From: Streptomyces sp. RB17
GTDB lineage: Bacteria > Actinomycetota > Actinomycetes > Streptomycetales > Streptomycetaceae
DNA length: 64,000 nt
Direction of reading: 5' to 3'
Assembly: GCF_009604455.1 (NCBI RefSeq)
Contig: NZ_WEGL01000001.1
Coordinates: 1 to 64,000, forward strand
A program made the position numbers and the translations under genes. The notes under the pieces were generated by a model that was not told where the DNA came from, made no database searches, and was given only the letters and a program-made list of their open reading frames with translations. Positions 39,783 through 47,806 of this stretch are shown here, piece after piece (position 1 is the first letter of the stretch; each line of letters begins with the position of its first letter).

Positions 39783-41467
39783 AGCAGGCGGCGGAGCCGC
39801 CCGCGCGCCACCTGTGCGACCCCGCGCACGCCGGTCGCCATGCGTATGGCCAGTGCGCCGGAGTGCGTGGCGTACGGCTGCACCAGGAGCACACCGTGCC
39901 GGACGCTCGGGACGGCGCGCCGGCGCAGCCGGCCCGCGCCCGCCAGCGCGTGCGCCGTGACGTCCCGCTGAGTGCCGTCGGCGAAGCGCACGGTCAGTCG
40001 CAGATCCCAGGTGCCCGCACCGAGCCCGGCCAGGTCGACGGGCAGCTCGGCCGACCACCAGCTGTCCGCGCCGGTCTCCTCGCCGGTCTCCGCGTCGGTC
40101 TCCACAACGCTTTCCGCGCCGGAGCGCGTGAGCGGGACCGTCGTGCGCCCGAGCCTCCGCTCGTCGTCGTCCCGCGCCTGCCACTCCACGTCCATCTCGC
40201 GCGGGCCCGCCTCGGCCAGCCTGCCGTACAGCTCGTGCAGCCGCAGACGGAGCAGCGAGGTACGCGCGCGTGGCCGCAGTTCCGCGTCGACCGCGAGCGG
40301 GAGGACACCGGTGGGGCGGGTCAGGAACGGTGTGAGGGTGACCTGGGGGAGGTCGGGGGACCAGACCGGGACGCCGTCGGGGGTGCGGGCGTACGGCGGC
40401 AGCAGACGCGCCGGCCGGGCGGCCAGTTCGCGCAGCCGGGGCAGGTCGCGGGGCTCGGGCGACTCCAGGACGACCCGGGCGAGTATCCGGCCCGGAGCGC
40501 TCGGGTTCAGCTCCCAGTCGGCGGCGTCGTAGCGCGCGAGGTACTCCCGGGTGTGCGCCCACCAGGCGTGCCGGTAGTGCGCGTCGCGCAACCCCAGCTC
40601 ACGCGCGTACATACGCACCTCGTGGTCGAGGAACTTGGCCCGCGCCGCCCGTGCCAGCTCCTTCTGCCCGGCGCCCAGCAGAATCTCGTACGCCAGCGCG
40701 CACGCCTCCACGCGCGCCTTCCAGTTGTCGATGTGCTCCCGGTCCAGCGAGAGCGACAGCTGCTCGGCGGTCCGGCGCACATGCCACACGTACACGCGGT
40801 CCGGTACGAGCGCGATGCGCGGGCCGGCGGCCAGCACGCGCGCGGTGAAGACGATGTCCTCGTAGAGGAAGCGGCCCTCGGGGAAGCGGATGCCGTGCCC
40901 GCGCAGGAAGTCCGTGCGGTACAGCTTGTTCACGCACAGCGTGTCGTGGACCAGGCGCGGCCGCTGCGCGGGGCGCGCGAGGACGGTGTGCGCCGTGTAG
41001 AGGGGCGCCTGCCAGGGCTGTTCGCGCCCCGAGGGCAGCTCCCTGCGCACGCACAGCCCGCTCGCGACCTCGGCGTGCGCCCCCGCGGCCGCCGCCAGCA
41101 GCGCGTCCACCGCACCGGGCGGCAGCACGTCGTCGCTGTCCAGGAACATCACGTACGGCGTGGTCACCGCGTCGATCCCGGTGTTGCGCGGGCTGCCGCA
41201 GCCGCCGCTGTTCACGTCCCGGCGCACCACCCGCAGCCGGGGCTCGTCGGCGGCCAGCCGGTCGAGCAGCTCGGCGCTGCCGTCGGTGGAGCAGTCGTCC
41301 ACGGCGACGACCTCGGCGACCGCCGGCCCCTGGGCGAGCGCAGAACGCACGGCGTCACCCACGTGGGTACTGTCGTTGTAGCCGATGACGACGACACCGA
41401 CCTGCGCCGCGCGCGGCGACTCGGTGGTGCCTGCTGTATCGGGCGTGTCGGTCGGATCTGATCGCAT
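39776..41467 (-). CDS. GT2 glycosyltransferase with beta-rich C-terminal domain
   Basis: The protein has 563 residues and the same architecture as the 31011 gene. The GT-A domain (about 20-250) has intact AVDDCSTDGS and MFLDSDDVLPPG motifs and the FPEGRFLYEDIVFTARV acceptor segment. The C-terminal half (about 330-563) is beta-rich, with WDLRLTVRFADGTQRDV. A wall-glycopolymer glycosyltransferase is the best guess. The ATG at 41467 and a GTG at 41476 are both possible starts, neither with a strong ribosome-binding site. It lies between a GT87-like membrane gene and galE on the same strand. Confidence 0.88.
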   Translation of the reverse strand: MRSDPTDTPDTAGTTESPRAAQVGVVVIGYNDSTHVGDAVRSALAQGPAVAEVVAVDDCSTDGSAELLDRLAADEPRLRVVRRDVNSGGCGSPRNTGIDAVTTPYVMFLDSDDVLPPGAVDALLAAAAGAHAEVASGLCVRRELPSGREQPWQAPLYTAHTVLARPAQRPRLVHDTLCVNKLYRTDFLRGHGIRFPEGRFLYEDIVFTARVLAAGPRIALVPDRVYVWHVRRTAEQLSLSLDREHIDNWKARVEACALAYEILLGAGQKELARAARAKFLDHEVRMYARELGLRDAHYRHAWWAHTREYLARYDAADWELNPSAPGRILARVVLESPEPRDLPRLRELAARPARLLPPYARTPDGVPVWSPDLPQVTLTPFLTRPTGVLPLAVDAELRPRARTSLLRLRLHELYGRLAEAGPREMDVEWQARDDDERRLGRTTVPLTRSGAESVVETDAETGEETGADSWWSAELPVDLAGLGAGTWDLRLTVRFADGTQRDVTAHALAGAGRLRRRAVPSVRHGVLLVQPYATHSGALAIRMATGVRGVAQVARGRLRRLLH

Positions 41468-41511
41468 CGAGTCCACAGGCCGGGAGCGTAGAAATGTTCG
41501 GTAATACTCCG

Positions 41512-42780
41512 TTAAGAGAGGCTTAGCGCTCGGTCCGGAAGACGGTCGGAATCGGGTCGGGGTTCCGTTGTTTGCACGCTCTTTTCATCCGGTCCCGTCG
41601 ATCGCCACAACCGCATGAACGACAGCACGGACGCACCGGCCAGGATTCCGTTGCGGGCCAGCATCAGCAGACAGCCGGTCCAGGTGCCGTCGACCACCTC
41701 GGCGTAGAGCATCGGGAACACCAGGGTGCTCAGCGCGGCAGCCGCCAGGACCAGCGCCGCCACCGGCCGCTGGCTGGTGTGCCGCGAGGTCAGGCACACC
41801 GCGGCGAGACCGATCAGCCAGATCATGTACTGCGGGCTGATCACCCGGCTGGTGACCGTGAACAGCAGCACCGCGCTCAGTGCCGCGTCGAACGGCGTGG
41901 CCTCGTTCCACCGCTGCGCCTGCAGCCGCCACAGCACCAGCAGCGTGAAGGCGATCGCCGTCAGCGCGATGGAGGCGGTGGCGACGGCCGGCACATGCGG
42001 GCCGACCAGCTCGACGGCGCCGTACTGGAGGCGCGGGCGGCCCGGCCAGCCGGCGTGCCGCGCCAGGTTCAGCGCCGTACCGCCCAGCGACTCGATCTGC
42101 ACGCCCCGGCTGCCCTGCTCCCGCAGAAAGGACAGGGGATGGTCGAACGCCAGGGCGAGCAGGCCGAACGCGGCGCATCCGGCGGCCGCCGCCCATCCCC
42201 AGGCCCGGTGCGTCACCCGCCCCCGGGGCGTGCCCAGCAGCACCAGCGCCGGCCACACCTTCACCAGCGCGCCCAGCGCCGCGCACACCCCGCTCGCGCG
42301 CGGGGAGCGGCCCACCGCCAGCAGGGAGAGCACGGCGAGGGCGGTGACCTGGACGTCGTACCGGGCGAGCGGGAGGTGCAGCAGCAGCGGGAGGCCGCCC
42401 GTCCACAGGGCCGCGCCGAGCAGGCTGCGCCCGGGACGTCCGCCCGCGCGGGTCAGCGCCGCCGTGACCAGCGCGTCCATGGCCAGGGTGAGCAGCACGA
42501 ACGCCTGGAAGTACGTCAGCCACGGCAGCAGGCCCGGTGCCAGCAGCACCACGCCGGCGCCCGGCGGGTACTGCCACAGCGTGTCGTGCGTCGGGAACGA
42601 GCCGTGCGTGAGGAGGCCGTACCAGTCGGCGTACAGCCGCCACACCTCACGGGTCACGGCGCCCCCGCCCAGCAGCGGGACGCTGTCGTGGGTGAGCAGC
42701 CACAGCATCAGGGCGCGGGTGGCCAGCCAGAGAGCGGTGACGCCGAGCACCGGACCGGAGTTGACACGGAGACGGTTCAT
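41512..42780 (-). CDS. polytopic GT87/DUF2029-type mannosyltransferase-like protein
   Basis: The protein has 422 residues with about ten hydrophobic helices and is of the GT-C type. Visible features are the RALMLWLL first helix, the loop YADWYGLLTHGSFPTHDTLW with the acidic residue near the first periplasmic loop, and WQYPPGAGVVLL. These fit DUF2029 polyprenyl-phosphomannose-dependent mannosyltransferases. The ATG at 42780 gives the typical start; the longer frame upstream is unsupported. It is the first gene of a probable operon with the GT2 gene, galE and the ADP-ribosylglycohydrolase gene, and is divergent from a GT39-like gene. Confidence 0.83.
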   Translation of the reverse strand: MNRLRVNSGPVLGVTALWLATRALMLWLLTHDSVPLLGGGAVTREVWRLYADWYGLLTHGSFPTHDTLWQYPPGAGVVLLAPGLLPWLTYFQAFVLLTLAMDALVTAALTRAGGRPGRSLLGAALWTGGLPLLLHLPLARYDVQVTALAVLSLLAVGRSPRASGVCAALGALVKVWPALVLLGTPRGRVTHRAWGWAAAAGCAAFGLLALAFDHPLSFLREQGSRGVQIESLGGTALNLARHAGWPGRPRLQYGAVELVGPHVPAVATASIALTAIAFTLLVLWRLQAQRWNEATPFDAALSAVLLFTVTSRVISPQYMIWLIGLAAVCLTSRHTSQRPVAALVLAAAALSTLVFPMLYAEVVDGTWTGCLLMLARNGILAGASVLSFMRLWRSTGPDEKSVQTTEPRPDSDRLPDRALSLS

Positions 42781-42878
42781 CGCATGGGAGCCTAAGCCGC
42801 ACTGATGGTGTATCCATGCCGATACGCCGTCATGACCGCAAAAGGGTTGGCGAATCGCAAAAGATCGGGCGGACCGTG

Positions 42879-44549
42879 GTGAACGTCGGGCTTCCTGTGA
42901 CACCGCAGTCGCGCAGGGCGGCTGCGACGGCAGTCGTCGCGCGGGCCGGCGGGGGGCCGGGCGGGCACCGGGCGGGGATCCGCCGCCGGACCGCAGTGGG
43001 GCTGCCCGGGCTGGTGATGCTCGCGGTCGGGCTCTGGGGGCTGGACCGGGGCGGGATGTGGCGCGACGAGGCCGTCAGCTTCCAGGTCGGGCGGCGTACG
43101 GTGCCGCAGATCTGGCGGCTGCTGCACGACGTGGACGCCGTGCACGGCGTCTACTACTTCCTCGTGCACGCCGTCCTCGCCGTCCACCCCGGCGAGGTCG
43201 TGCTGCGGCTGCCGTCGGTGTGCGCGGCGGCGGTGACGGCCGCGCTGGTGGCGGCGCTCGGTGCCCGGCTGGCCCGGCCGCGCGTCGGGCTGTGGGCCGG
43301 GCTGCTGTACGCCGTCACGCCGATGGCCGGCCACTATGCGCAGGAAGGCCGCTCGTACGCCCTGGTGGCGGCCGGGGCGACCTTGGCGACGCTGCTCTTC
43401 GTCCGGGCCGTGCAGGGCGCCTCGGGTTCCTGGCCTGCGTACGGCGCCGTCCTCGGACTCACCTGCTGGCTGCACGAGTTCGCGGTGCTGCTGCTGTGCG
43501 CGCACGCGGGATCGCTGGCGCTGGCCCGGGCCGGGGGCAGGGTGTGGCGGGGGTGGGGGTGCGCGGCGGGCGGGGTCGTGGTGTCGCTGGTGCCGATGGC
43601 GCTGGTGTCGCGGGGGCAGGCGGCGCAGGTGGCGTGGCTGCGGAGGCCCACGACGGTGACGGCGGAAGCGCTGTTGCGGGGGTTTCTCGGGCCTTCGGGT
43701 GCCGTGTACACGGTGTGTCTGGGGCTTGTGGTGGCCGGGTTGGTGGGGCTTGTGGGGCGGCGGGGCGACATCACTCTTGTGGGGGTGGCGTTGCCGTTGA
43801 CCGTGGTACCGCCTGTGGTGCTGATGCTGGCTTCTCAGGCCTCGCCGCTGTTTGTGGGCCGGTATGTGCTGTACGCGCTGAGCGGGGCGCCGTTGCTGGT
43901 GGCGGCGGGGGCCGAGTGGGTGGCCGGGGTGGTGGGGCGCCTGCGGCCGGCCGGCCGTCCGGGCAGGCGACCTCTGCCGCGGCTCCGCAAGGTCTCGCCG
44001 TCCCCCCTCGTCACCCTCACCGGTGTCTTCGCGATCGCGCTCGCCTTCGTGCATCAGCTCCCCCTCCTCCGCGCGGACCGCAACCCCGGTGCCCGGCCCG
44101 ACGATCTCGGTGCCGTGTCCCGGGTCGTGGCACGGGAGTTGGTGCCCGGGGACGCCGTGCTGTTTCTGCCGGCGCATGCGCGGAACGTGGCCCTGGCCTA
44201 TCCGGGGGCGTTCAAAGGGGTGCGGGACGTTGCGTTGGTGGAGGGGGCAGCCGGGTCGGGGACGCTGTACGGGCGGGAGGCCGGTCCGCGGGAGGTGCGG
44301 CGGCGGATGGAGCGGCTGGACCGGGTGTGGGTCGTCGCGGACCCGGATCTGCTCGCCGGCCGCTGGAGCCCGCGCAGACCCGTCGAGCGGGCCAAACTCG
44401 CCGCCCTGCGCCGGGAGTTCACCGGGAGGCAGGAGATCCTGCGGGGCGGGATGGCCGTACGGCTGTACGTCCGTGACCCGCTGCCGGCGGCTGGTGGGCC
44501 TCGTCTGCCGCTGCCTCTGCCGCGGCCGCCGCGTCCAGCGCGGTCGTGA
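42879..44549 (+). CDS. GT39-family membrane glycosyltransferase
   Basis: The protein has about 556 residues. The start is uncertain: GTG at 42876 or 42879 has a GGGCGG site, while the frame upstream to 42816 has codons atypical of the genome. Its membrane topology and the first-loop signature GMWRDEAVSFQVGRR with its DE pair mark it as a GT39/PMT-like transferase that uses polyprenyl-phosphate sugars on the outer face. The HYAQEGRSYAL motif after the third helix supports this. It runs past its last conserved block by about 30 residues (PLPAAGGPRLPLPLPRPP), and this tail overlaps the ohrR gene by 131 bases tail to tail. Confidence 0.82.
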   Translation: MNVGLPVTPQSRRAAATAVVARAGGGPGGHRAGIRRRTAVGLPGLVMLAVGLWGLDRGGMWRDEAVSFQVGRRTVPQIWRLLHDVDAVHGVYYFLVHAVLAVHPGEVVLRLPSVCAAAVTAALVAALGARLARPRVGLWAGLLYAVTPMAGHYAQEGRSYALVAAGATLATLLFVRAVQGASGSWPAYGAVLGLTCWLHEFAVLLLCAHAGSLALARAGGRVWRGWGCAAGGVVVSLVPMALVSRGQAAQVAWLRRPTTVTAEALLRGFLGPSGAVYTVCLGLVVAGLVGLVGRRGDITLVGVALPLTVVPPVVLMLASQASPLFVGRYVLYALSGAPLLVAAGAEWVAGVVGRLRPAGRPGRRPLPRLRKVSPSPLVTLTGVFAIALAFVHQLPLLRADRNPGARPDDLGAVSRVVARELVPGDAVLFLPAHARNVALAYPGAFKGVRDVALVEGAAGSGTLYGREAGPREVRRRMERLDRVWVVADPDLLAGRWSPRRPVERAKLAALRREFTGRQEILRGGMAVRLYVRDPLPAAGGPRLPLPLPRPPRPARS

Positions 44550-44961
44550 GCCGGTCGAGGCGTTCGCGCAGCTCGCCGATCTCCGCCAGGTCGAAGCCGG
44601 TCGCCCCCATGATGCGGCGCGGCACCTCCAGTGCCCGCTCCCGCAGCGCCGCGCCCTCCTCGGTGAGCCGGACCCGGACCGAGCGCTCGTCCTGGGCGCT
44701 GCGCTCCCGGCGCACCAGACCGGCCCCCTCCAGCCGCTTGACCAGCGGGGACAGCGTGCCCGAGTCGAGTCGCAGGTGCTCACCGAGTGCCTTCACGGGC
44801 AGGTCGCCCTGCTCCCAGAGGACCAACATCACCAGGTACTGCGGATAAGTGAGCCCGAGGTCCTTGAGGACCACGCGGTAGACGCCGTTGAAGGCGCGCG
44901 AAGCCGCGTGCAGGGAGAAGCAGATCTGGCGGTCCAGGCGCAGCCATTCGATGTCGGTCAT
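44419..44961 (-). CDS. ohrR: MarR-family organic peroxide sensor OhrR
   Basis: The protein has 180 residues from the ATG at 44961. The peroxide-sensing cysteine C14 lies in RQICFSLHAASRAFNGVYR, the OhrR signature, followed by LGLTYPQYLVMLVLWE. The winged helix spans about residues 50-105 (LDSGTLSPLVKRLEGAGLV and RSAQDERSVRVRLT). Oxidised OhrR releases its operator and derepresses ohr. The C-terminus is about 35 residues longer than usual, Ala/Pro-rich, and lies opposite the end of the GT39-like gene. It is divergent from ohr with palindromic operator candidates between them. Confidence 0.91.
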   Translation of the reverse strand: MTDIEWLRLDRQICFSLHAASRAFNGVYRVVLKDLGLTYPQYLVMLVLWEQGDLPVKALGEHLRLDSGTLSPLVKRLEGAGLVRRERSAQDERSVRVRLTEEGAALRERALEVPRRIMGATGFDLAEIGELRERLDRLTTALDAAAAAEAAADEAHQPPAAGHGRTAVRPSRPAGSPASR

Positions 44962-44990
44962 GCGTCCAGGGTAGCTCTGGCGAGCCATTT

Positions 44991-45012
44991 AGTTGTGCAC
45001 AACTTAATTGTG
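44991..45012 (+). promoter_or_regulatory. OhrR operator candidates between ohrR and ohr
   Basis: A perfect 14-bp palindrome, AGTTGTGCACAACT (44991-45004), overlaps a second inverted repeat, CACAA-CTTAA-TTGTG (44998-45012). The stretch is AT-rich compared with its surroundings and lies between the divergent ohrR and ohr starts, as expected for the OhrR site. Confidence 0.75.
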
Positions 45013-45062
45013 TGCTCTACTTGTGGTCACAGCGAACCCCGCACCCAAGAGGGATGGTCTTC

Positions 45063-45476
<414 letters not shown>

Positions 45477-45484
45477 CCCATGCG

Positions 45485-45526
45485 GCGCGGGGTGCCGGTG
45501 CCGCCCGGACACCGGCACCCCCGCGC
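45485..45526 (+). terminator. bidirectional terminator between ohr and fusion-GT gene
   Basis: A 16-bp stem with one bulged base, GCGCGGGGTGCCGGTG (45485-45500) against CACCGGCACCCCCGCGC (45510-45526), with a nine-base loop. It lies between convergent stop codons (45476 and 45542). Confidence 0.85.
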
Positions 45527-45541
45527 GTGTGAGCCCGTGCC

Positions 45542-47800
45542 CTACGCCGACGCCAGCGCGTCCTGGCCGGCCGTCTGCCCCGGGATCCGGGCCGCGCCCG
45601 GGCCGGTCATCGGCTCGCCCAGCAGCAGCGTCCGTACGACGCGCTCGGCGGCCCCGCCGTCGTCGAACTCGCAGAAGCGGGACCGGAAGTCCGCCCGCAG
45701 CCGCGCCGACTCCTCGTCCCGCCAGGACCCCGAGGCGAACAGCCAGGCCAGCTCCCGGCAGGAGCGCGCGACATGGCCCGGCGGCTCGGCCGTGATGTCG
45801 AAGTAGGCGCCCCGGCTCGCCGTGTACGCGGGCCAGTCGTCGGCGTGCACCACGATCGGCCGGTCCAGGCAGGCGTAGTCGAACATCACCGCCGAGTAGT
45901 CCGTGACCAGCACGTCCGCCGCGAGCAGGACGTCCTCCACGCGCGGCTCGTCGGTCGCGTCGACCACGATCCCGCGCCGGGCCAGCTCGGCCAGACCCAT
46001 GCCGCGCGCGGGACCGGTCGCCAGCGAAGGGTGCAGCCGGACCACCAGGGTGCACCCCGCGCCCGCGCCCCCGTTCAGGCCTCCGCCCGCGCCCCCGCCC
46101 AGGCTCTCGCCCAGGTCCGCGGCGAACCGGGCGAGGTCGATCCGGTCCACATGCCCGCTGCGGCGGTAGTCCCGGCGGGTCGGCGCGTACAGCACGACCG
46201 TGTCCGTCTCCGGGATGCCGTACCGCTGCCGGAAGTCGCTGTCGCCGCCGTTCACCAGCACGTCGTTGCGCGGGCTGCCGGTGCGCAGCGAGGTGAAGTG
46301 GCAGGGGTAGGCCCGCTCCCAGACCAGTTCGGAGTGGCGGTTGGCGACCAGGCTGTAGTCCCAGCGGTCGGCCCGGCGCAGCATCTGCGGCACGTCGAAG
46401 CCGAGCCGGGCGCCCGGCTTGTCCAGCAGGTCGGCGCCCATGTACTTCAGCGGGGTGCCCTGGTGGGTCTGGATGTGCACGCTGCCGGGCCGCTTGGCGA
46501 GCGTGCCGGGCCAGTTGACGTCGTTCACGAAGAACGTCGCCCGCGCCGTCACCTCCAGATAGCGCCGGGAGCCCACGATCACGTGCTCCACCTCGGGCGG
46601 CAGCTGCGCGGCGGTCTCCTCGTCCTTCACCACCCACACCCCGCGCAGCTGCGGGGCGATCTCCCGGGCCTTGGCGTAGACGGCGGCCGGGTCGCCGAGC
46701 ACGCCCCGGTGCGAGGACGCCGAGTAGACGACCAGATGCGGGTCCAGCGGCCGGTGCGCGTGCACGGCCGCCCAGCCGGCGCGGGCCCGCGCGGCGGCCG
46801 CACCGCGGACCTGACCCGCCCGCCGCGCCACCTCCTGCCCGGCCCGCGCCGCCTGCCGCCTGATCCGGTACGCCGTCCAGGAGCCCTCCAGCAGGCCGGT
46901 CTCGCCGTCGGTCAGGGCGCCCTCCGCCGGCTTGTGGCGCCGGAACGTCTCCCGCGTACGCCGGAAGAACTCGGCCTTGTCGGCGGGCGGCAGCCGGTCC
47001 GGCTTGGCCAGGATGTCCAGGCAGTGCTCGCCCATCTTGCGGTGCAGATACGGCCGCCAGTGCGCGAGCCGGGGGTGCTGCTCGACGAATGCGAAGACCC
47101 GCTCGTACTGGTCGTGGATGTCGAAGTGCTTGCGGCTGGTCGTCGAGAGGATGTTGCCCTGCCGGCGCTGCCGGTAGTTCAGGCAGATCCGGTCCAGTGC
47201 GGCGATGCTCCGGGCGCTGAGCATGGCCGGGAAGGTCCAGGGGGTGTCCTCGTAGTAGCCGGGCGGGAACTCGAAGCCCTCCGACTCCACGAACTCCCTG
47301 CGGTAGACCTTGTTCCACACCACCATCAGCAGGTCCAGGATCCGCGGATACGCGTCCACGGTGAAGGTGCCCGGGCCGGCCTCGGCGAGCACCTCGGACA
47401 GTGCGTTGCGGCGGGTGCCGCCCCACCAGTAGGTGCGCGCGTAGTCGAAGACCAGCACGTCCGGTTCCTCGGCCTCCGCCAGCCGGTCGGCGATCGCCCG
47501 CAGCGCGCCCGGGGTGAGGGTGTCGTCGCTGTCCAGGAAGAACAGGTAGTCGCCGGTGGCGTGCGGCATTCCGGCGTTGCGGGCCCGGCCGAGGCCCACG
47601 TTCTCCGGCAGGTGCAGCACCTTCACGCGCGGGTCGCGCTCGGCGTACTCGTCGAGGATCGCGCCGCAGCCGTCCGGGGAGCGGTCGTCCACGGCGATCA
47701 GCTCGAAGTCGTGGAAGGACTGCAGCAGCACCGAGTCCAGGCATTCGCGCAGAAAGCCCTGCACCTTGAAACAGGGCACGATCAGACTGAAGCGGGGCAC
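45542..47800 (-). CDS. GT2 / CDP-glycerol glycerophosphotransferase fusion (GT2 intact, HGTP lost)
   Basis: The protein has 752 residues with a GTG start at 47800 and a GAGGAG site inside the end of the preceding gene. The N-terminal GT-A domain (about 1-230) is intact, with AVDDRSPDG, FFLDSDDTLTPG and the FPPGYYEDTPW segment. The C-terminal glycerophosphotransferase-like half (about 385-735) has lost two key histidines: HGTP is QGTP (Q447) and THRD is TRRD. The DYSAVMFDYACLDRP phosphate-binding block remains. It is likely to act mainly as a glycosyltransferase. A glycine-rich insertion (GGGAGGGLNGGAGAG) lies near residue 580. It is the last gene of the three-gene fusion operon. Confidence 0.88.
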   Translation of the reverse strand: MPRFSLIVPCFKVQGFLRECLDSVLLQSFHDFELIAVDDRSPDGCGAILDEYAERDPRVKVLHLPENVGLGRARNAGMPHATGDYLFFLDSDDTLTPGALRAIADRLAEAEEPDVLVFDYARTYWWGGTRRNALSEVLAEAGPGTFTVDAYPRILDLLMVVWNKVYRREFVESEGFEFPPGYYEDTPWTFPAMLSARSIAALDRICLNYRQRRQGNILSTTSRKHFDIHDQYERVFAFVEQHPRLAHWRPYLHRKMGEHCLDILAKPDRLPPADKAEFFRRTRETFRRHKPAEGALTDGETGLLEGSWTAYRIRRQAARAGQEVARRAGQVRGAAAARARAGWAAVHAHRPLDPHLVVYSASSHRGVLGDPAAVYAKAREIAPQLRGVWVVKDEETAAQLPPEVEHVIVGSRRYLEVTARATFFVNDVNWPGTLAKRPGSVHIQTHQGTPLKYMGADLLDKPGARLGFDVPQMLRRADRWDYSLVANRHSELVWERAYPCHFTSLRTGSPRNDVLVNGGDSDFRQRYGIPETDTVVLYAPTRRDYRRSGHVDRIDLARFAADLGESLGGGAGGGLNGGAGAGCTLVVRLHPSLATGPARGMGLAELARRGIVVDATDEPRVEDVLLAADVLVTDYSAVMFDYACLDRPIVVHADDWPAYTASRGAYFDITAEPPGHVARSCRELAWLFASGSWRDEESARLRADFRSRFCEFDDGGAAERVVRTLLLGEPMTGPGAARIPGQTAGQDALASA

Positions 47801-47806
47801 GGCGGG

